Notes: a model not told the origin generated them from the sequence alone. DNA of 10,829 nucleotides from Bifidobacterium breve (GCA_945861165.1 CAMATO010000034.1:1-10829), one strand, 5' to 3'. Numbered from the stretch's first letter, positions 1 to 6,822 are shown. Program-made: numbers and translations.

Positions 1-2
1 AC

Positions 3-962
3 TCAATTGTTGTTAATAAAGATGGATCTGTCGCTAATAGAGCTAGCCAATTTGTGGAAGAAATAATCCTTTTTGAAGTAGAAAAGGGTAAGAATATTGA
101 AAGCTCAATGGTTAGAAAAAGAAGTGATGACCTTGAAGAGGTTTACCAAGCTTTAGTTGTGGGCTTAAGAGATTACGTTTTAAAGAATAATATGGAATCA
201 GTTGTACTTGGACTTAGTGGTGGAATTGATTCAGCATTAGTCGCTGCGATTGCCGTTGATGCATTAGGTGCAAATAATGTATATGGTGTTTCAATGCCAA
301 GTCCATATTCATCTGAACATTCAGTAAGCGATGCCCAAGATCTTGCCACAAGAACTGGTTTAAATTATCGAAGTGTGCCAATCAAACCAATGTTTGACGC
401 TTACCAAGCATCATTGTCTTTAACAGGATTAGCTGAAGAAAATCTGCAAGCAAGACTTCGTGGCATGACCTTGATGGGAATTTCTAATCAAGAAGGACAC
501 CTTGTGCTTGCTACTGGAAACAAAAGTGAATTAGCTGTTGGCTACTCAACTATTTATGGTGATGCTGTGGGTGGCTTTGCTCCTATTAAGGATGTACCAA
601 AAACTTTAGTTTGGGAATTATCTAAATGGAGAAATAAACAAGCAGGAAATCCCCCAATTCCAGAAGCAAGCATCACTAAAGAACCAAGTGCAGAATTACG
701 CCCTGGTCAACTAGATACTGATTCGCTTCCAGATTATGAAAAACTTGATCCCATGATTAATGCTTATGTAGAGCAAGATCAAGGTGCGTTTGAAATGGCA
801 ACCAAAGGTTTAGATAAGAATTTAATTGAAAAAGTACTAAAACTTATTGATCAAGCTGAATACAAAAGGCGCCAGTATCCACCTGGTACCAAGATTTCAG
901 CTAAAGCATTTGGTCGAGATAGAAGACAGCCAATTACTAATAGTTGGCGAGAAAGTCTCTAA
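3..962 (+). CDS. nadE: Glutamine-dependent NAD+ synthase, C-terminal part (left-truncated)
   Basis: Makes NAD+ from deamido-NAD+ with ATP and glutamine, the last step of NAD biosynthesis, in the cytoplasm. The frame is open to the left edge. The residues before the GTG at 54 (SIVVNKDGSVANRASQF, from base 3) look like the end of the N-terminal nitrilase/glutaminase domain, so that GTG is an internal Val and the gene begins outside the window. The synthetase domain follows. It has the PP-loop LGLSGGIDSALVAA (SGGIDS codons at 216-233), then GNKSELAVGYSTIYGD, GGFAPIKDVPKT and EASITKEPSAELRPGQ, and ends with the basic KRRQYPPGTKISAKAFGRDRR typical of this family. The 319 visible residues hold the whole ATP-dependent domain with no break. 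The gene runs convergently toward the transport operon, with only 14 bases between the stop codons. The family call is secure. The glutaminase half is inferred from its last residues only. Confidence 0.95.
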   Translation, partial: SIVVNKDGSVANRASQFVEEIILFEVEKGKNIESSMVRKRSDDLEEVYQALVVGLRDYVLKNNMESVVLGLSGGIDSALVAAIAVDALGANNVYGVSMPSPYSSEHSVSDAQDLATRTGLNYRSVPIKPMFDAYQASLSLTGLAEENLQARLRGMTLMGISNQEGHLVLATGNKSELAVGYSTIYGDAVGGFAPIKDVPKTLVWELSKWRNKQAGNPPIPEASITKEPSAELRPGQLDTDSLPDYEKLDPMINAYVEQDQGAFEMATKGLDKNLIEKVLKLIDQAEYKRRQYPPGTKISAKAFGRDRRQPITNSWRESL

Positions 963-983
963 GAAGTAACCCTTATTTAGACT
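954..983. terminator. Weak interrupted stem-loop between convergent genes
   Basis: AGTCT (954-958) pairs with AGACT (979-983), and TAAG (960-963) pairs with CTTA (972-975), around an 8-base loop. A C against TTT internal loop interrupts the stem. It spans both stop codons of the convergent nadE and urtE-like genes, where a bidirectional terminator would be useful. The stem is short and AT-rich and has no clean T-tract on either side, so this is only a weak candidate. Confidence 0.25.
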
Positions 984-1681
984 GTTAATTTCTTTCGAAG
1001 TTGCTCTAGTTCGCTTTTATCAGCAGTTGTAACACGTTGAGATATAACGCCTCGCTCCAAAAGCAGAATTTGAGAAGAAATCGCAGTAACAAAATCTAAG
1101 TTTTGTTCAACAATTAATATTGCATTGTTCTTGCCATAACTAATAAGACGATCTTTTATTTCTTCGACAACTCCGTGCCACACACCTTCTGTTGGTTCAT
1201 CCATGACAAGTAGTGATGGTTGACCAATTAAAGCGCGAGCAATTCCAACCATCTTACGCTCTCCTCCACTCATGGTTCCAGCTTTTTGATCTAAACGATC
1301 TGCCAATTTTGGAAAAAATTCCAACATCGGATCTAGATTCATGCGCTGATTTTTTGGTAATCGAGTTGCCCCAATTATTAAATTCTCTCGAACAGTTAAA
1401 TCTGAAAACACTGGTCGATCTTGTGGTACATATCCAATTCCCAAACGGGTACGAGAATAAGATGAGATTTTTGTTATATCTTTTCCATCATGCAAAATTG
1501 CGCCACTTGTTGGCTTAATAAATCCCATAATTGTTTGGAGAAGAGTTGATTTGCCAGCCCCATTTCTACCAACAATCGCTGTCACGCCTGTTCTAGGCAT
1601 TGCAAATGAAATATCGAAAAGCACCTGGCTTGCTTCATATCCTCCACATAAATTCTTAACTTCTAAGTATTTTTCAGACAC
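977..1681 (-). CDS. urtE: Urea/amide-type ABC transporter ATP-binding protein, UrtE/LivF family
   Basis: One of two cytoplasmic ATPases driving the importer encoded by this operon. The 234-residue length is normal for UrtE/LivF. Walker A is GRNGAGKST (residues 38-46), the Q-loop is GYVPQ (Q87), the signature is MSGGE (137-141) and Walker B is LLVMDE (157-162). The switch position carries Gln (VEQN, 191-194), as is usual for LivF/UrtE proteins. The EPTEG after Walker B and the EQNLDF stretch favour UrtE over LivF, though WHG after EPTEG is unlike the QP or AP usual there. The start is GTG at 1681. It overlaps the end of the preceding ATPase gene by 8 bases (GTGTCTGA), which implies translational coupling. 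This is the last gene of the operon. The family is certain. The substrate class (urea or short amide rather than branched-chain amino acid) is by resemblance only. Confidence 0.88.
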   Translation of the reverse strand: MSEKYLEVKNLCGGYEASQVLFDISFAMPRTGVTAIVGRNGAGKSTLLQTIMGFIKPTSGAILHDGKDITKISSYSRTRLGIGYVPQDRPVFSDLTVRENLIIGATRLPKNQRMNLDPMLEFFPKLADRLDQKAGTMSGGERKMVGIARALIGQPSLLVMDEPTEGVWHGVVEEIKDRLISYGKNNAILIVEQNLDFVTAISSQILLLERGVISQRVTTADKSELEQLRKKLTV

Positions 1682-2408
1682 GAGTTAGATAAACCTCTTT
1701 AACCTTAGGATCTTTTTCAATTTCGGCAGAAGTACCAGTAGCGATAATGTTTCCTTGATGCAAAACTGAAATGCGATCACAAATTTCTTTAATGAAATCT
1801 AGATCATGTTCCACGATTAAGACTCCACACTTTTTAGATGCCTTTTTAATCAAGATCGCAGTATCAGCACGTTCCTTAGGGCTCATGCCAGCTGTAGGTT
1901 CATCAAGTAATAACAAAATTGGGTCAGAAGCCATAGCCATCGCAATTTCAAGCCACTGCTGCTGACCATGTGACAATGATTTGGCGAATTCATTCAAATA
2001 GTCTGCAAGCTGAAATTCGTCAGCTAAAGTTGTAATCTTTTCCTCAAATTTTGCCAGAGACTTATTTCGTAATTGACTCCAAATTGTTTCCTTGGCTTGT
2101 AGTGAAATTAGAAGATTTTCTCGTACTGTTTTTTCTAGATATATTCGCGCTAATTGGAACTTGATGGCCATCCCAGCGATTGCTCTATCTTGTGGATCTT
2201 GTTTTGTGATGTCTAATCCTTGAAGCAGAATTTGTCCCTCAGTGGCAATAGTTCGTCCACACACAGTGTGTAAAAGAGTAGATTTACCAGAACCATTTGG
2301 ACCGATTAGTCCTACGATTTCGTTTTGATTTATAAAAATAGAAGCTTTATCAACAGCAGTTAAGGCTCCAAATTTTTTGGTAACAGAATTTACTTCTAAA
2401 AGTTTCAT
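1674..2408 (-). CDS. urtD: Urea/amide-type ABC transporter ATP-binding protein, UrtD/LivG family
   Basis: Second cytoplasmic ATPase of the importer, 244 residues. Walker A is GPNGSGKST (36-44) and the Q-loop is KFQ (Q85). The signature LSHGQQQWLEIAM (from residue 145) is the form seen in UrtD proteins. Walker B is LLLLDE (165-170), followed by PTAGMSPKER, and the switch His is in VEHDLDF (H201). The tail VLHQGNIIATGTSAEI...DPKVKEVYL also follows the UrtD pattern, including the C-terminal segment typical of LivG/UrtD. Its ATG (2408) overlaps the stop of the permease gene in an ATGA junction, and its TGA overlaps the GTG start of the next ATPase gene. The two ATPases are thus translationally coupled, as expected for an asymmetric ATPase pair. 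Confidence 0.9.
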   Translation of the reverse strand: MKLLEVNSVTKKFGALTAVDKASIFINQNEIVGLIGPNGSGKSTLLHTVCGRTIATEGQILLQGLDITKQDPQDRAIAGMAIKFQLARIYLEKTVRENLLISLQAKETIWSQLRNKSLAKFEEKITTLADEFQLADYLNEFAKSLSHGQQQWLEIAMAMASDPILLLLDEPTAGMSPKERADTAILIKKASKKCGVLIVEHDLDFIKEICDRISVLHQGNIIATGTSAEIEKDPKVKEVYLTRV

Positions 2409-3376
2409 ACAGATGACTTCTTTCTCAGAGATTCACGAATCGTTGCAGGAAGTGACATGAGTCCTTTAGGTAAAAAGATCATGGCAAGAACCAATAGCAA
2501 TCCGACCAAAATTGGCCACAGACTTGGTAAAACTTCTTGCATTTTAGTATTAACAGCTTGTAGTACGGCTAGAGCGATTAATGGTCCAAAGAACGTGCCA
2601 CGTCCACCAAGTACCACCCAAAGAACAATTGTGGTAGATAGTCCTAAACCTGTCATTGATGAAGAAACAAAGCTTTCTGTTACTGCAAATAATGCTCCAC
2701 CAATTGATGCCAGAACGGCCGCAAAGACAAATACTACAATTTGAATTCTTGAGCGCTTATAACCAAAAAACTCAGCTCTTTCTTCATCATCACGAACAGC
2801 GTTCATAGTTAAGCCAAATTGTGAATTTACTAAGAAAATACATATAAATAGTATTAGAGCAAAAACTGTAAAAGCCAAAATAAATAAACCTATAATTGAT
2901 TTTATCTCCATGCCGAATAGTGTTGGAGATGGAATTCCTGGAATACCGTTTCCTGATCCTAAAACGGTCCAACTATTTGCTAATCGCTCAAAAATATATG
3001 AAATAGCTAAAGTTACTAATACAACATATAGCTCACCAACTCTTTTTCCTGAAAAGAGAAATATTCCGATAATTAACCCGGCAACAGCTCCGATTACTAT
3101 GGCCATTAATAGCAGTACCCCAATGTCAGTGATGGACGAATTCTTTGTAATTAGACCTACTGTGTAGCCACCTAATCCAAAAAGTGCAGCTTGGCCAAAT
3201 GTAAAAATTCCTGCTTGACCCCAACACATTTCCACACTTAGCACCAGAATTCCATAAATTAGAATTCGAGTAATTACCTGTATTAAGAAATTATCGCCAG
3301 CAAAATATGGGAATAGGGTAAAGACCGGTATGGCAAATATTAATGCGATACCGATCTTTACCCTATTTTTATTGAT
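2405..3376 (-). CDS. urtC: Urea/amide-type ABC transporter permease, UrtC/LivM family, with no canonical start codon
   Basis: Membrane permease that pairs with the UrtB-like protein to form the translocation channel. The family motif WGQAGIFTFGQAALFGLGGYT is clear, and the EAA-like loop is seen around FGYKRSRIQIVVFVFAA. Further hydrophobic segments follow, ending in FLPKGLMSLP. The first ATG/GTG/TTG in frame is GTG at 3244 (giving 279 residues). Upstream of it the frame continues as a normal N-terminal membrane segment for the family: FAGDNFLIQVITRILIYGIL, preceded by KIGIALIFAIPVFTLFPY. The frame stays open back to 3394, directly after the binding-protein stop, with no ATG, GTG or TTG. I placed the start at ATC 3374-3376, 8 bases after an AGGGA that could act as ribosome binding site, giving 323 residues. 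A base-calling error or frameshift is possible instead. The stop overlaps the next gene (ATGA). The product family is certain; the start is not. Confidence 0.85.
   Translation of the reverse strand: MNKNRVKIGIALIFAIPVFTLFPYFAGDNFLIQVITRILIYGILVLSVEMCWGQAGIFTFGQAALFGLGGYTVGLITKNSSITDIGVLLLMAIVIGAVAGLIIGIFLFSGKRVGELYVVLVTLAISYIFERLANSWTVLGSGNGIPGIPSPTLFGMEIKSIIGLFILAFTVFALILFICIFLVNSQFGLTMNAVRDDEERAEFFGYKRSRIQIVVFVFAAVLASIGGALFAVTESFVSSSMTGLGLSTTIVLWVVLGGRGTFFGPLIALAVLQAVNTKMQEVLPSLWPILVGLLLVLAMIFLPKGLMSLPATIRESLRKKSSV
3312..3367 (-). repeat. 20-bp inverted repeat (mRNA hairpin) at the 5' end of the second permease gene
   Basis: Bases 3312-3331 and 3348-3367 are inverted copies that match at 19 of 20 positions. 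In the operon's sense RNA (minus strand) the odd position is a G-U pair, so all 20 pairs can form. On the plus strand it would be C-A. After one mismatch, three further pairs (3333-3335 with 3344-3346) leave an 8-base loop. No U-tract follows the stem in the direction of transcription, so it does not look like an intrinsic terminator. It lies about 30 bases after the binding-protein stop and within the first codons of the permease. This position would suit a hairpin that protects the upstream mRNA or limits translation of the downstream gene. Confidence 0.75.
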
Positions 3377-3394
3377 TTTCTTTTCCCTACTTTT

Positions 3395-4603
3395 TTACTT
3401 GCACTCTAAAGGCTTGATACTGCCCAAACTTTTTAGAATTACGTTTGAACCGTCCGCCTTTGATTCGCCCAGATACATTTGCAAGTTAACATGCTTAGTT
3501 CCTGGTTCGAAAGATACAGGTCCACCAATTGAATCTTTTAGTGAAACTGAATCCATTGCCTTATTTACTTCTGCAGTGTCAAAGGAGTTTGCCTTTTCTA
3601 CAGCTGCTTTCCATAAGTAAAAACTGCGATACCAAGCAGTTGCGTTGAAAGTTGCAGAGAACAATCCTGCAGCTTCTGGATGTTGCTCGTTAAACTTTGC
3701 AACTTGTGATTTTGTGAATGGATCTTCTACAGAAAGATAGAAATCCTGAACTCCAATTAAGCCTTCTGCTTGGGCTCCAATTAGTGGATTAATACCCTCA
3801 TCGAACAGGGTTCCTGCAATTTTTCCTTTGTATCCTCCATCAACTACACCCTTAATAAATGGTGCTGTTCCTGGAAGTACAACCACTTCAAATAACACAT
3901 CAGCCTTGGCAGCAAGAACTTTGCTTACAAGGTTTGATGGATCTGTCATATCTAGTGGCACATATTCTTCGCCCACAATCGAACCGCCGCCAGCTTCAAC
4001 GACTTGTCGAACACGAGCAAGAATATTTCTTGGATATAAGTAGTCACTTCCTGCTAAGAAGAATGTTTTATTTCCTTCTGCAAGTAGGTGTTCCACTGTT
4101 GGATCCACTTGTTGATTTGGAGCAGAACCTGTGTTCCAAACGTTGGTGCTGCACTCGCCACCTTCATATGATGCTGGCCAGATGTAAATAGTGTTTCCTT
4201 TATCAGCGATAACATCGCGTACAGCTACACGAGTAAAGCTGGCAACACCACCCACAACTACTGCAACTTTGTCTTGATTTACCAGACGGCTTGCAACTTG
4301 GGTTGCAATTGCTGCGTCAGTTGCGCTATCAGCCAAAACCATTTCTAATTGGCGGCCTAGTACTCCACCATTTGCGTTGATTTCGTTGATTGTGAACTTG
4401 GCAACGGCCTCATTGGATTTTCCAACAATTCCGAATGCACCAGTCATGTCTGTCAGAACTCCAACTTTGACAGGTTCAGCATTGTCAGCAGATGCAGCAG
4501 TATCGCTACCTCCAGATGTACATGCGGCAAGTACTAATACAGCAGCTAATGACGTTGCAATTGCAGCACTGCGTCGAAAGCGTACTTTCTTGATTTCACT
4601 CAT
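3395..4603 (-). CDS. urtA: Urea/amide-type ABC transporter substrate-binding lipoprotein, UrtA/AmiC-like
   Basis: Extracytoplasmic receptor that delivers substrate to the importer. Residues 1-28 form a lipoprotein signal: basic KKVRFRR, a hydrophobic stretch, and lipobox LAAC with the lipid-accepting Cys28. The mature protein has the type I periplasmic-binding fold (VKVGVLTDMTGAFGIVGKS at 45-63). YEGGECSTNVWNTGSAPNQQ (146-165) and AGSDYLYPRN (184-193) are hallmark segments of the UrtA / amide-binding branch and are not typical of LivJ/LivK. The length of 402 is normal. Besides Cys28 the only cysteines are C151 and C401, which could form a disulphide. The ATG at 4603 has a strong Shine-Dalgarno. 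The gene lies between the two permease genes rather than first in the operon. The exact ligand cannot be read from the sequence: urea, a short amide or an acylated amine all remain possible. Confidence 0.88.
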   Translation of the reverse strand: MSEIKKVRFRRSAAIATSLAAVLVLAACTSGGSDTAASADNAEPVKVGVLTDMTGAFGIVGKSNEAVAKFTINEINANGGVLGRQLEMVLADSATDAAIATQVASRLVNQDKVAVVVGGVASFTRVAVRDVIADKGNTIYIWPASYEGGECSTNVWNTGSAPNQQVDPTVEHLLAEGNKTFFLAGSDYLYPRNILARVRQVVEAGGGSIVGEEYVPLDMTDPSNLVSKVLAAKADVLFEVVVLPGTAPFIKGVVDGGYKGKIAGTLFDEGINPLIGAQAEGLIGVQDFYLSVEDPFTKSQVAKFNEQHPEAAGLFSATFNATAWYRSFYLWKAAVEKANSFDTAEVNKAMDSVSLKDSIGGPVSFEPGTKHVNLQMYLGESKADGSNVILKSLGSIKPLECK

Positions 4604-4615
4604 TTACTTCTCCTT
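4604..4615 (-). promoter_or_regulatory. Strong ribosome binding site for the binding-protein gene
   Basis: On the minus strand AAGGAG (4610-4615) lies 6 bases before the ATG at 4603, inside an A-rich 61-base gap after the UrtB-like gene. It is the best Shine-Dalgarno in the operon. It fits the usual need for more binding protein than permease. No convincing internal promoter was seen in the gap. Confidence 0.75.
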
Positions 4616-4664
4616 TTTCTTTTGTTTTTCGATTTTTCTTTGTTACTTCGACGATGAAACCGAG

Positions 4665-5522
4665 CTATCGCCCCCTCTGAAAAATTCCACCGGGTCTAAA
4701 CCTCATAAAAATTATTGCCAAAAAAAGAATCAAAATTTGTCCTGTAACTGGGCTAATGAATTGACCAATAATTGCTCCCGGCACTGCAATTAATGCCGCT
4801 CCTGCAAGAGGGCCTGCAAATTGTCCTAACCCACCAATCATGACTGCAATAAACATTAATATTAAATTGTCGTAACCTAAATTTGGGTAAAGAGTTTGTA
4901 GCGGAACAATCATGGCCCCAGCAAATCCTGAAAGCGCTGATCCAAAAGCATAAGTGCCGGCATACATCCACTTAGTTGAAATACCAGAAACTGAAACAAG
5001 ATCTGGATTATCAAGAGTGGCCCGAACTTTTATTCCTAAATTTGTTTTAAGTAATACATAACCAATTGCAAGTGCAAGTAACAAAGTCACAACCATAATA
5101 ACGATACGCCAGACTGGAAGACTTGCTCCTCCGATATCTATGGAACCTTGAATCGGTGCATCAACGGGTGTGCCCTGTCTTGACATTCTGTTTCGAAGAG
5201 TTTCACGCATTACTAATCCAATAGCAAATGTTGCAAGCAAAGCGCCTTGAGGATTTATATAGAAGCGATGAATGATGGTTCGCTCCAGCACTAAACCAAA
5301 AAGTCCAACCACAATAGGGGCAAGTAAAATTCCAATCCATAAATTACCTAAATAAATGCCACATAGATATCCCGTTACTGCTCCTAATAAAACAAGCTCT
5401 CCTTGGCACATGTTAAAAACTTTCATCATGCCAACAATGATGGCCATTCCGATAACTAAAAGAATAAGGATTGAGGAAAGACTCAAAACGTCAAAAATTC
5501 CACGAATTATTTGTGCACTCAT
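4665..5522 (-). CDS. urtB: Urea/amide-type ABC transporter permease, UrtB/LivH family
   Basis: Integral membrane permease of the importer, 285 residues. The N-terminal helix is followed by the family motif MKVFNMCQGELVLLGAVTGY, corresponding to the LivH 'N-x-AHGE-x-x-x-LGAY' region. The next segments are LERTIIHRFY, LLATFAIGLVMRE, the cytoplasmic loop RATLDNPDLVSVSGIST and the C-terminal IAVMIGGLGQFAGPLAGAAL. It ends with FRPGGIFQRGR, and RPxGLF-type endings are common in this family. The ATG at 5522 follows the deacylase stop by 6 bases, so the two are very probably co-transcribed, with GGAAAGG in the end of the deacylase gene available as ribosome binding site. The UrtB/LivH family is certain. 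The urea or amide type is inferred from the UrtA-like and UrtD-like partners. Confidence 0.88.
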   Translation of the reverse strand: MSAQIIRGIFDVLSLSSILILLVIGMAIIVGMMKVFNMCQGELVLLGAVTGYLCGIYLGNLWIGILLAPIVVGLFGLVLERTIIHRFYINPQGALLATFAIGLVMRETLRNRMSRQGTPVDAPIQGSIDIGGASLPVWRIVIMVVTLLLALAIGYVLLKTNLGIKVRATLDNPDLVSVSGISTKWMYAGTYAFGSALSGFAGAMIVPLQTLYPNLGYDNLILMFIAVMIGGLGQFAGPLAGAALIAVPGAIIGQFISPVTGQILILFLAIIFMRFRPGGIFQRGR

Positions 5523-5528
5523 CTCAAC

Positions 5529-6647
5529 TTAGCCTTTCCCGCTGGAAAGAAAATTGATCTTGGACTTAATATCTTGAATTGAACTTTCTTGCCAATCATG
5601 CAGTTTTTGATCAGGAAGTACGTCCCAAAATTCTGCTAAAGCATCTTTCATCTCAGTTGTTGCATCAGCCAAAGTTTCAATAACGGCTAGTCCGCAAAAA
5701 GGTACGTAAGTTGGTGAATAACCACCTTCATGGGTCATAACTATTTTTCCCCCACAAACTTTGTCAGCAACTTTCTTTAACATTTTGGTCATCTCGCGAT
5801 AACCATTTGCTGTGACGATCATTCTTCCCAGGGGGTCAGTCATTGCCGCATCAAATCCACAGCAGACAACAATAATCTCTGGTTTAAATTTTTCGATAGC
5901 TGGAAATGCAATTTCTTCTAAGCTACGAAGGTATGCACCGTTACCACTTCCTGCTGGAAGCGGAATATTTAGTGCGTAATTGGTACCATCACCTTCGCCT
6001 TGCTCTTCAACATTGCCACTATTAGGTGGGAAGAGTCCATCTTGATGCATGGAAATTGTTAAAACATTTGGATCCTGATAAAAAATAGATTGTGTTCCAT
6101 TTCCATGATGAACATCCCAATCTAGAACTGCCACTCGCTTTATTCCCAGATGTTTTTGGGCATAACGAATTGCAATGGCAGCGTTAGCAAAAATACAAAA
6201 ACCCATTCCAGTTTCAACACGAGCGTGATGTCCCGGTGGTCTTATTAGTGCGTATGCATTAGAAACTTCACCACTGACAACTGCTTTCATCGCAGCAATT
6301 GCACCACCTGCTGCCCAAAGTGCAATTTCATAAGAACCAGTTCCAAATGGACTTAAGCCATCCCCTGCATCTCCACCAAAAGGTGATGCACTCTTTTGTT
6401 TTATTAAATCAATGTAATCTTTTTTATGTACAAGTGTTATATCTTCAACACTTGCTTGAAATGCAGGAATTCTTTTAAGTTTTTTACTCAAACCTGAAAC
6501 TTCAATCGCACTTGCTAATCTAACTTTTGATTCGGCACTTTCAAAATGTTGATAAGGTTGTGCGTTTAAACCCGCAGGAACAGCACCAGCAGAATTTCCG
6601 GTGTTGTGCCAACCATAGATTTCTTCCCAAACATAACCAGTCGGCAT
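5529..6647 (-). CDS. HDAH-type class II histone-deacetylase-like amidohydrolase
   Basis: Zinc-dependent hydrolase of the arginase/deacetylase fold. Bacterial members remove acyl groups from N-acylated amines, and their natural substrates are mostly unknown. At 372 residues it closely follows the bacterial HDAH subfamily. It has N-terminal TGYVWEEIYGWHNTG, then FGGDAGDG, RPPGHHAR (His dyad H140/H141) and LDWDVHHGNGTQ (zinc ligands D178 and H180). It continues with SMHQDGLFPP, CCGFDAAMTDPLGR (zinc ligand D266) and EGGYSPTYVPFCGLAVIE (transition-state Tyr310). All catalytic residues are present, so it should be active. There is no signal peptide, so it is cytoplasmic. It is the first gene of the operon, 6 bases before the UrtB-like permease gene, with GGAG 10 bases upstream of the ATG. 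The context suggests it acts on the compound the transporter brings in (inference). Acetylpolyamine amidohydrolase activity is an alternative within the same superfamily. Confidence 0.93.
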   Translation of the reverse strand: MPTGYVWEEIYGWHNTGNSAGAVPAGLNAQPYQHFESAESKVRLASAIEVSGLSKKLKRIPAFQASVEDITLVHKKDYIDLIKQKSASPFGGDAGDGLSPFGTGSYEIALWAAGGAIAAMKAVVSGEVSNAYALIRPPGHHARVETGMGFCIFANAAIAIRYAQKHLGIKRVAVLDWDVHHGNGTQSIFYQDPNVLTISMHQDGLFPPNSGNVEEQGEGDGTNYALNIPLPAGSGNGAYLRSLEEIAFPAIEKFKPEIIVVCCGFDAAMTDPLGRMIVTANGYREMTKMLKKVADKVCGGKIVMTHEGGYSPTYVPFCGLAVIETLADATTEMKDALAEFWDVLPDQKLHDWQESSIQDIKSKINFLSSGKG

Positions 6648-6686
6648 TTATCGAAGTCTCCGTTTGAAAAAGGAACAATTTGGATA

Positions 6687-6715
6687 ATTCTCCCCAGAGT
6701 CTCCTCTTGTGTCAA
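6687..6715 (-). promoter_or_regulatory. Sigma-70-type promoter candidate for the deacylase-transporter operon
   Basis: Read on the minus strand, TTGACA (6710-6715) is a perfect -35 box. A 17-base spacer separates it from GAGAAT (6687-6692), which matches 4 of 6 positions of TATAAT. It would give a leader of roughly 30 bases before the deacylase ATG at 6647. The position and spacing are good, but the -10 match is modest and the call is untested. Confidence 0.5.
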
Positions 6716-6739
6716 GCAAATTAAAGGGGACTATGAGTG

Positions 6740-6766
6740 CTTAATCTTAAATCTGCGACAATTAAG
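6740..6766. repeat. Short inverted repeat in the divergent intergenic region
   Basis: CTTAAT (6740-6745) and ATTAAG (6761-6766) are 6-base inverted copies 15 bases apart, between the divergent deacylase and panB genes. It could be a regulator site, but such short AT-rich repeats arise easily by chance. I found no convincing plus-strand promoter for panB in this gap. Confidence 0.15.
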
Positions 6767-6822
6767 ACATTACCTAGATAAATCCGGGGACCAAGAAATT
6801 TGGCTTCGAGAGGAAAATGGTT

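Noticed and set aside
1213..1518. 101-residue plus-strand open frame inside the UrtE-like ATPase gene
   Set aside because: It is antisense to a gene with all ABC ATPase motifs and shows no domain of its own.
3312..3367. Inverted repeat as an inserted miniature mobile element
   Set aside because: No target-site duplication flanks it, and the reading frame through it gives a plausible family N-terminus. A 56-base insertion would have shifted the frame. A genome-wide repeat search could reopen this.
3312..3367. Inverted repeat as an intrinsic terminator after the binding-protein gene
   Set aside because: No U-tract follows the stem on the transcribed strand, and the permease and ATPase genes needed for function lie downstream.
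4377..4793. 138-residue plus-strand open frame antisense to the binding-protein start and the end of the first permease gene
   Set aside because: It is antisense to two well-supported genes. Its product has low-complexity Phe/Cys-rich stretches from the A-rich gap and no recognisable domain or ribosome binding site.
6664..6688. Plus-strand TTGAAA (6664-6669) and GATAAT (6683-6688) as the panB promoter
   Set aside because: The 13-base spacer is too short for a standard promoter, and the start would lie over 120 bases from panB.
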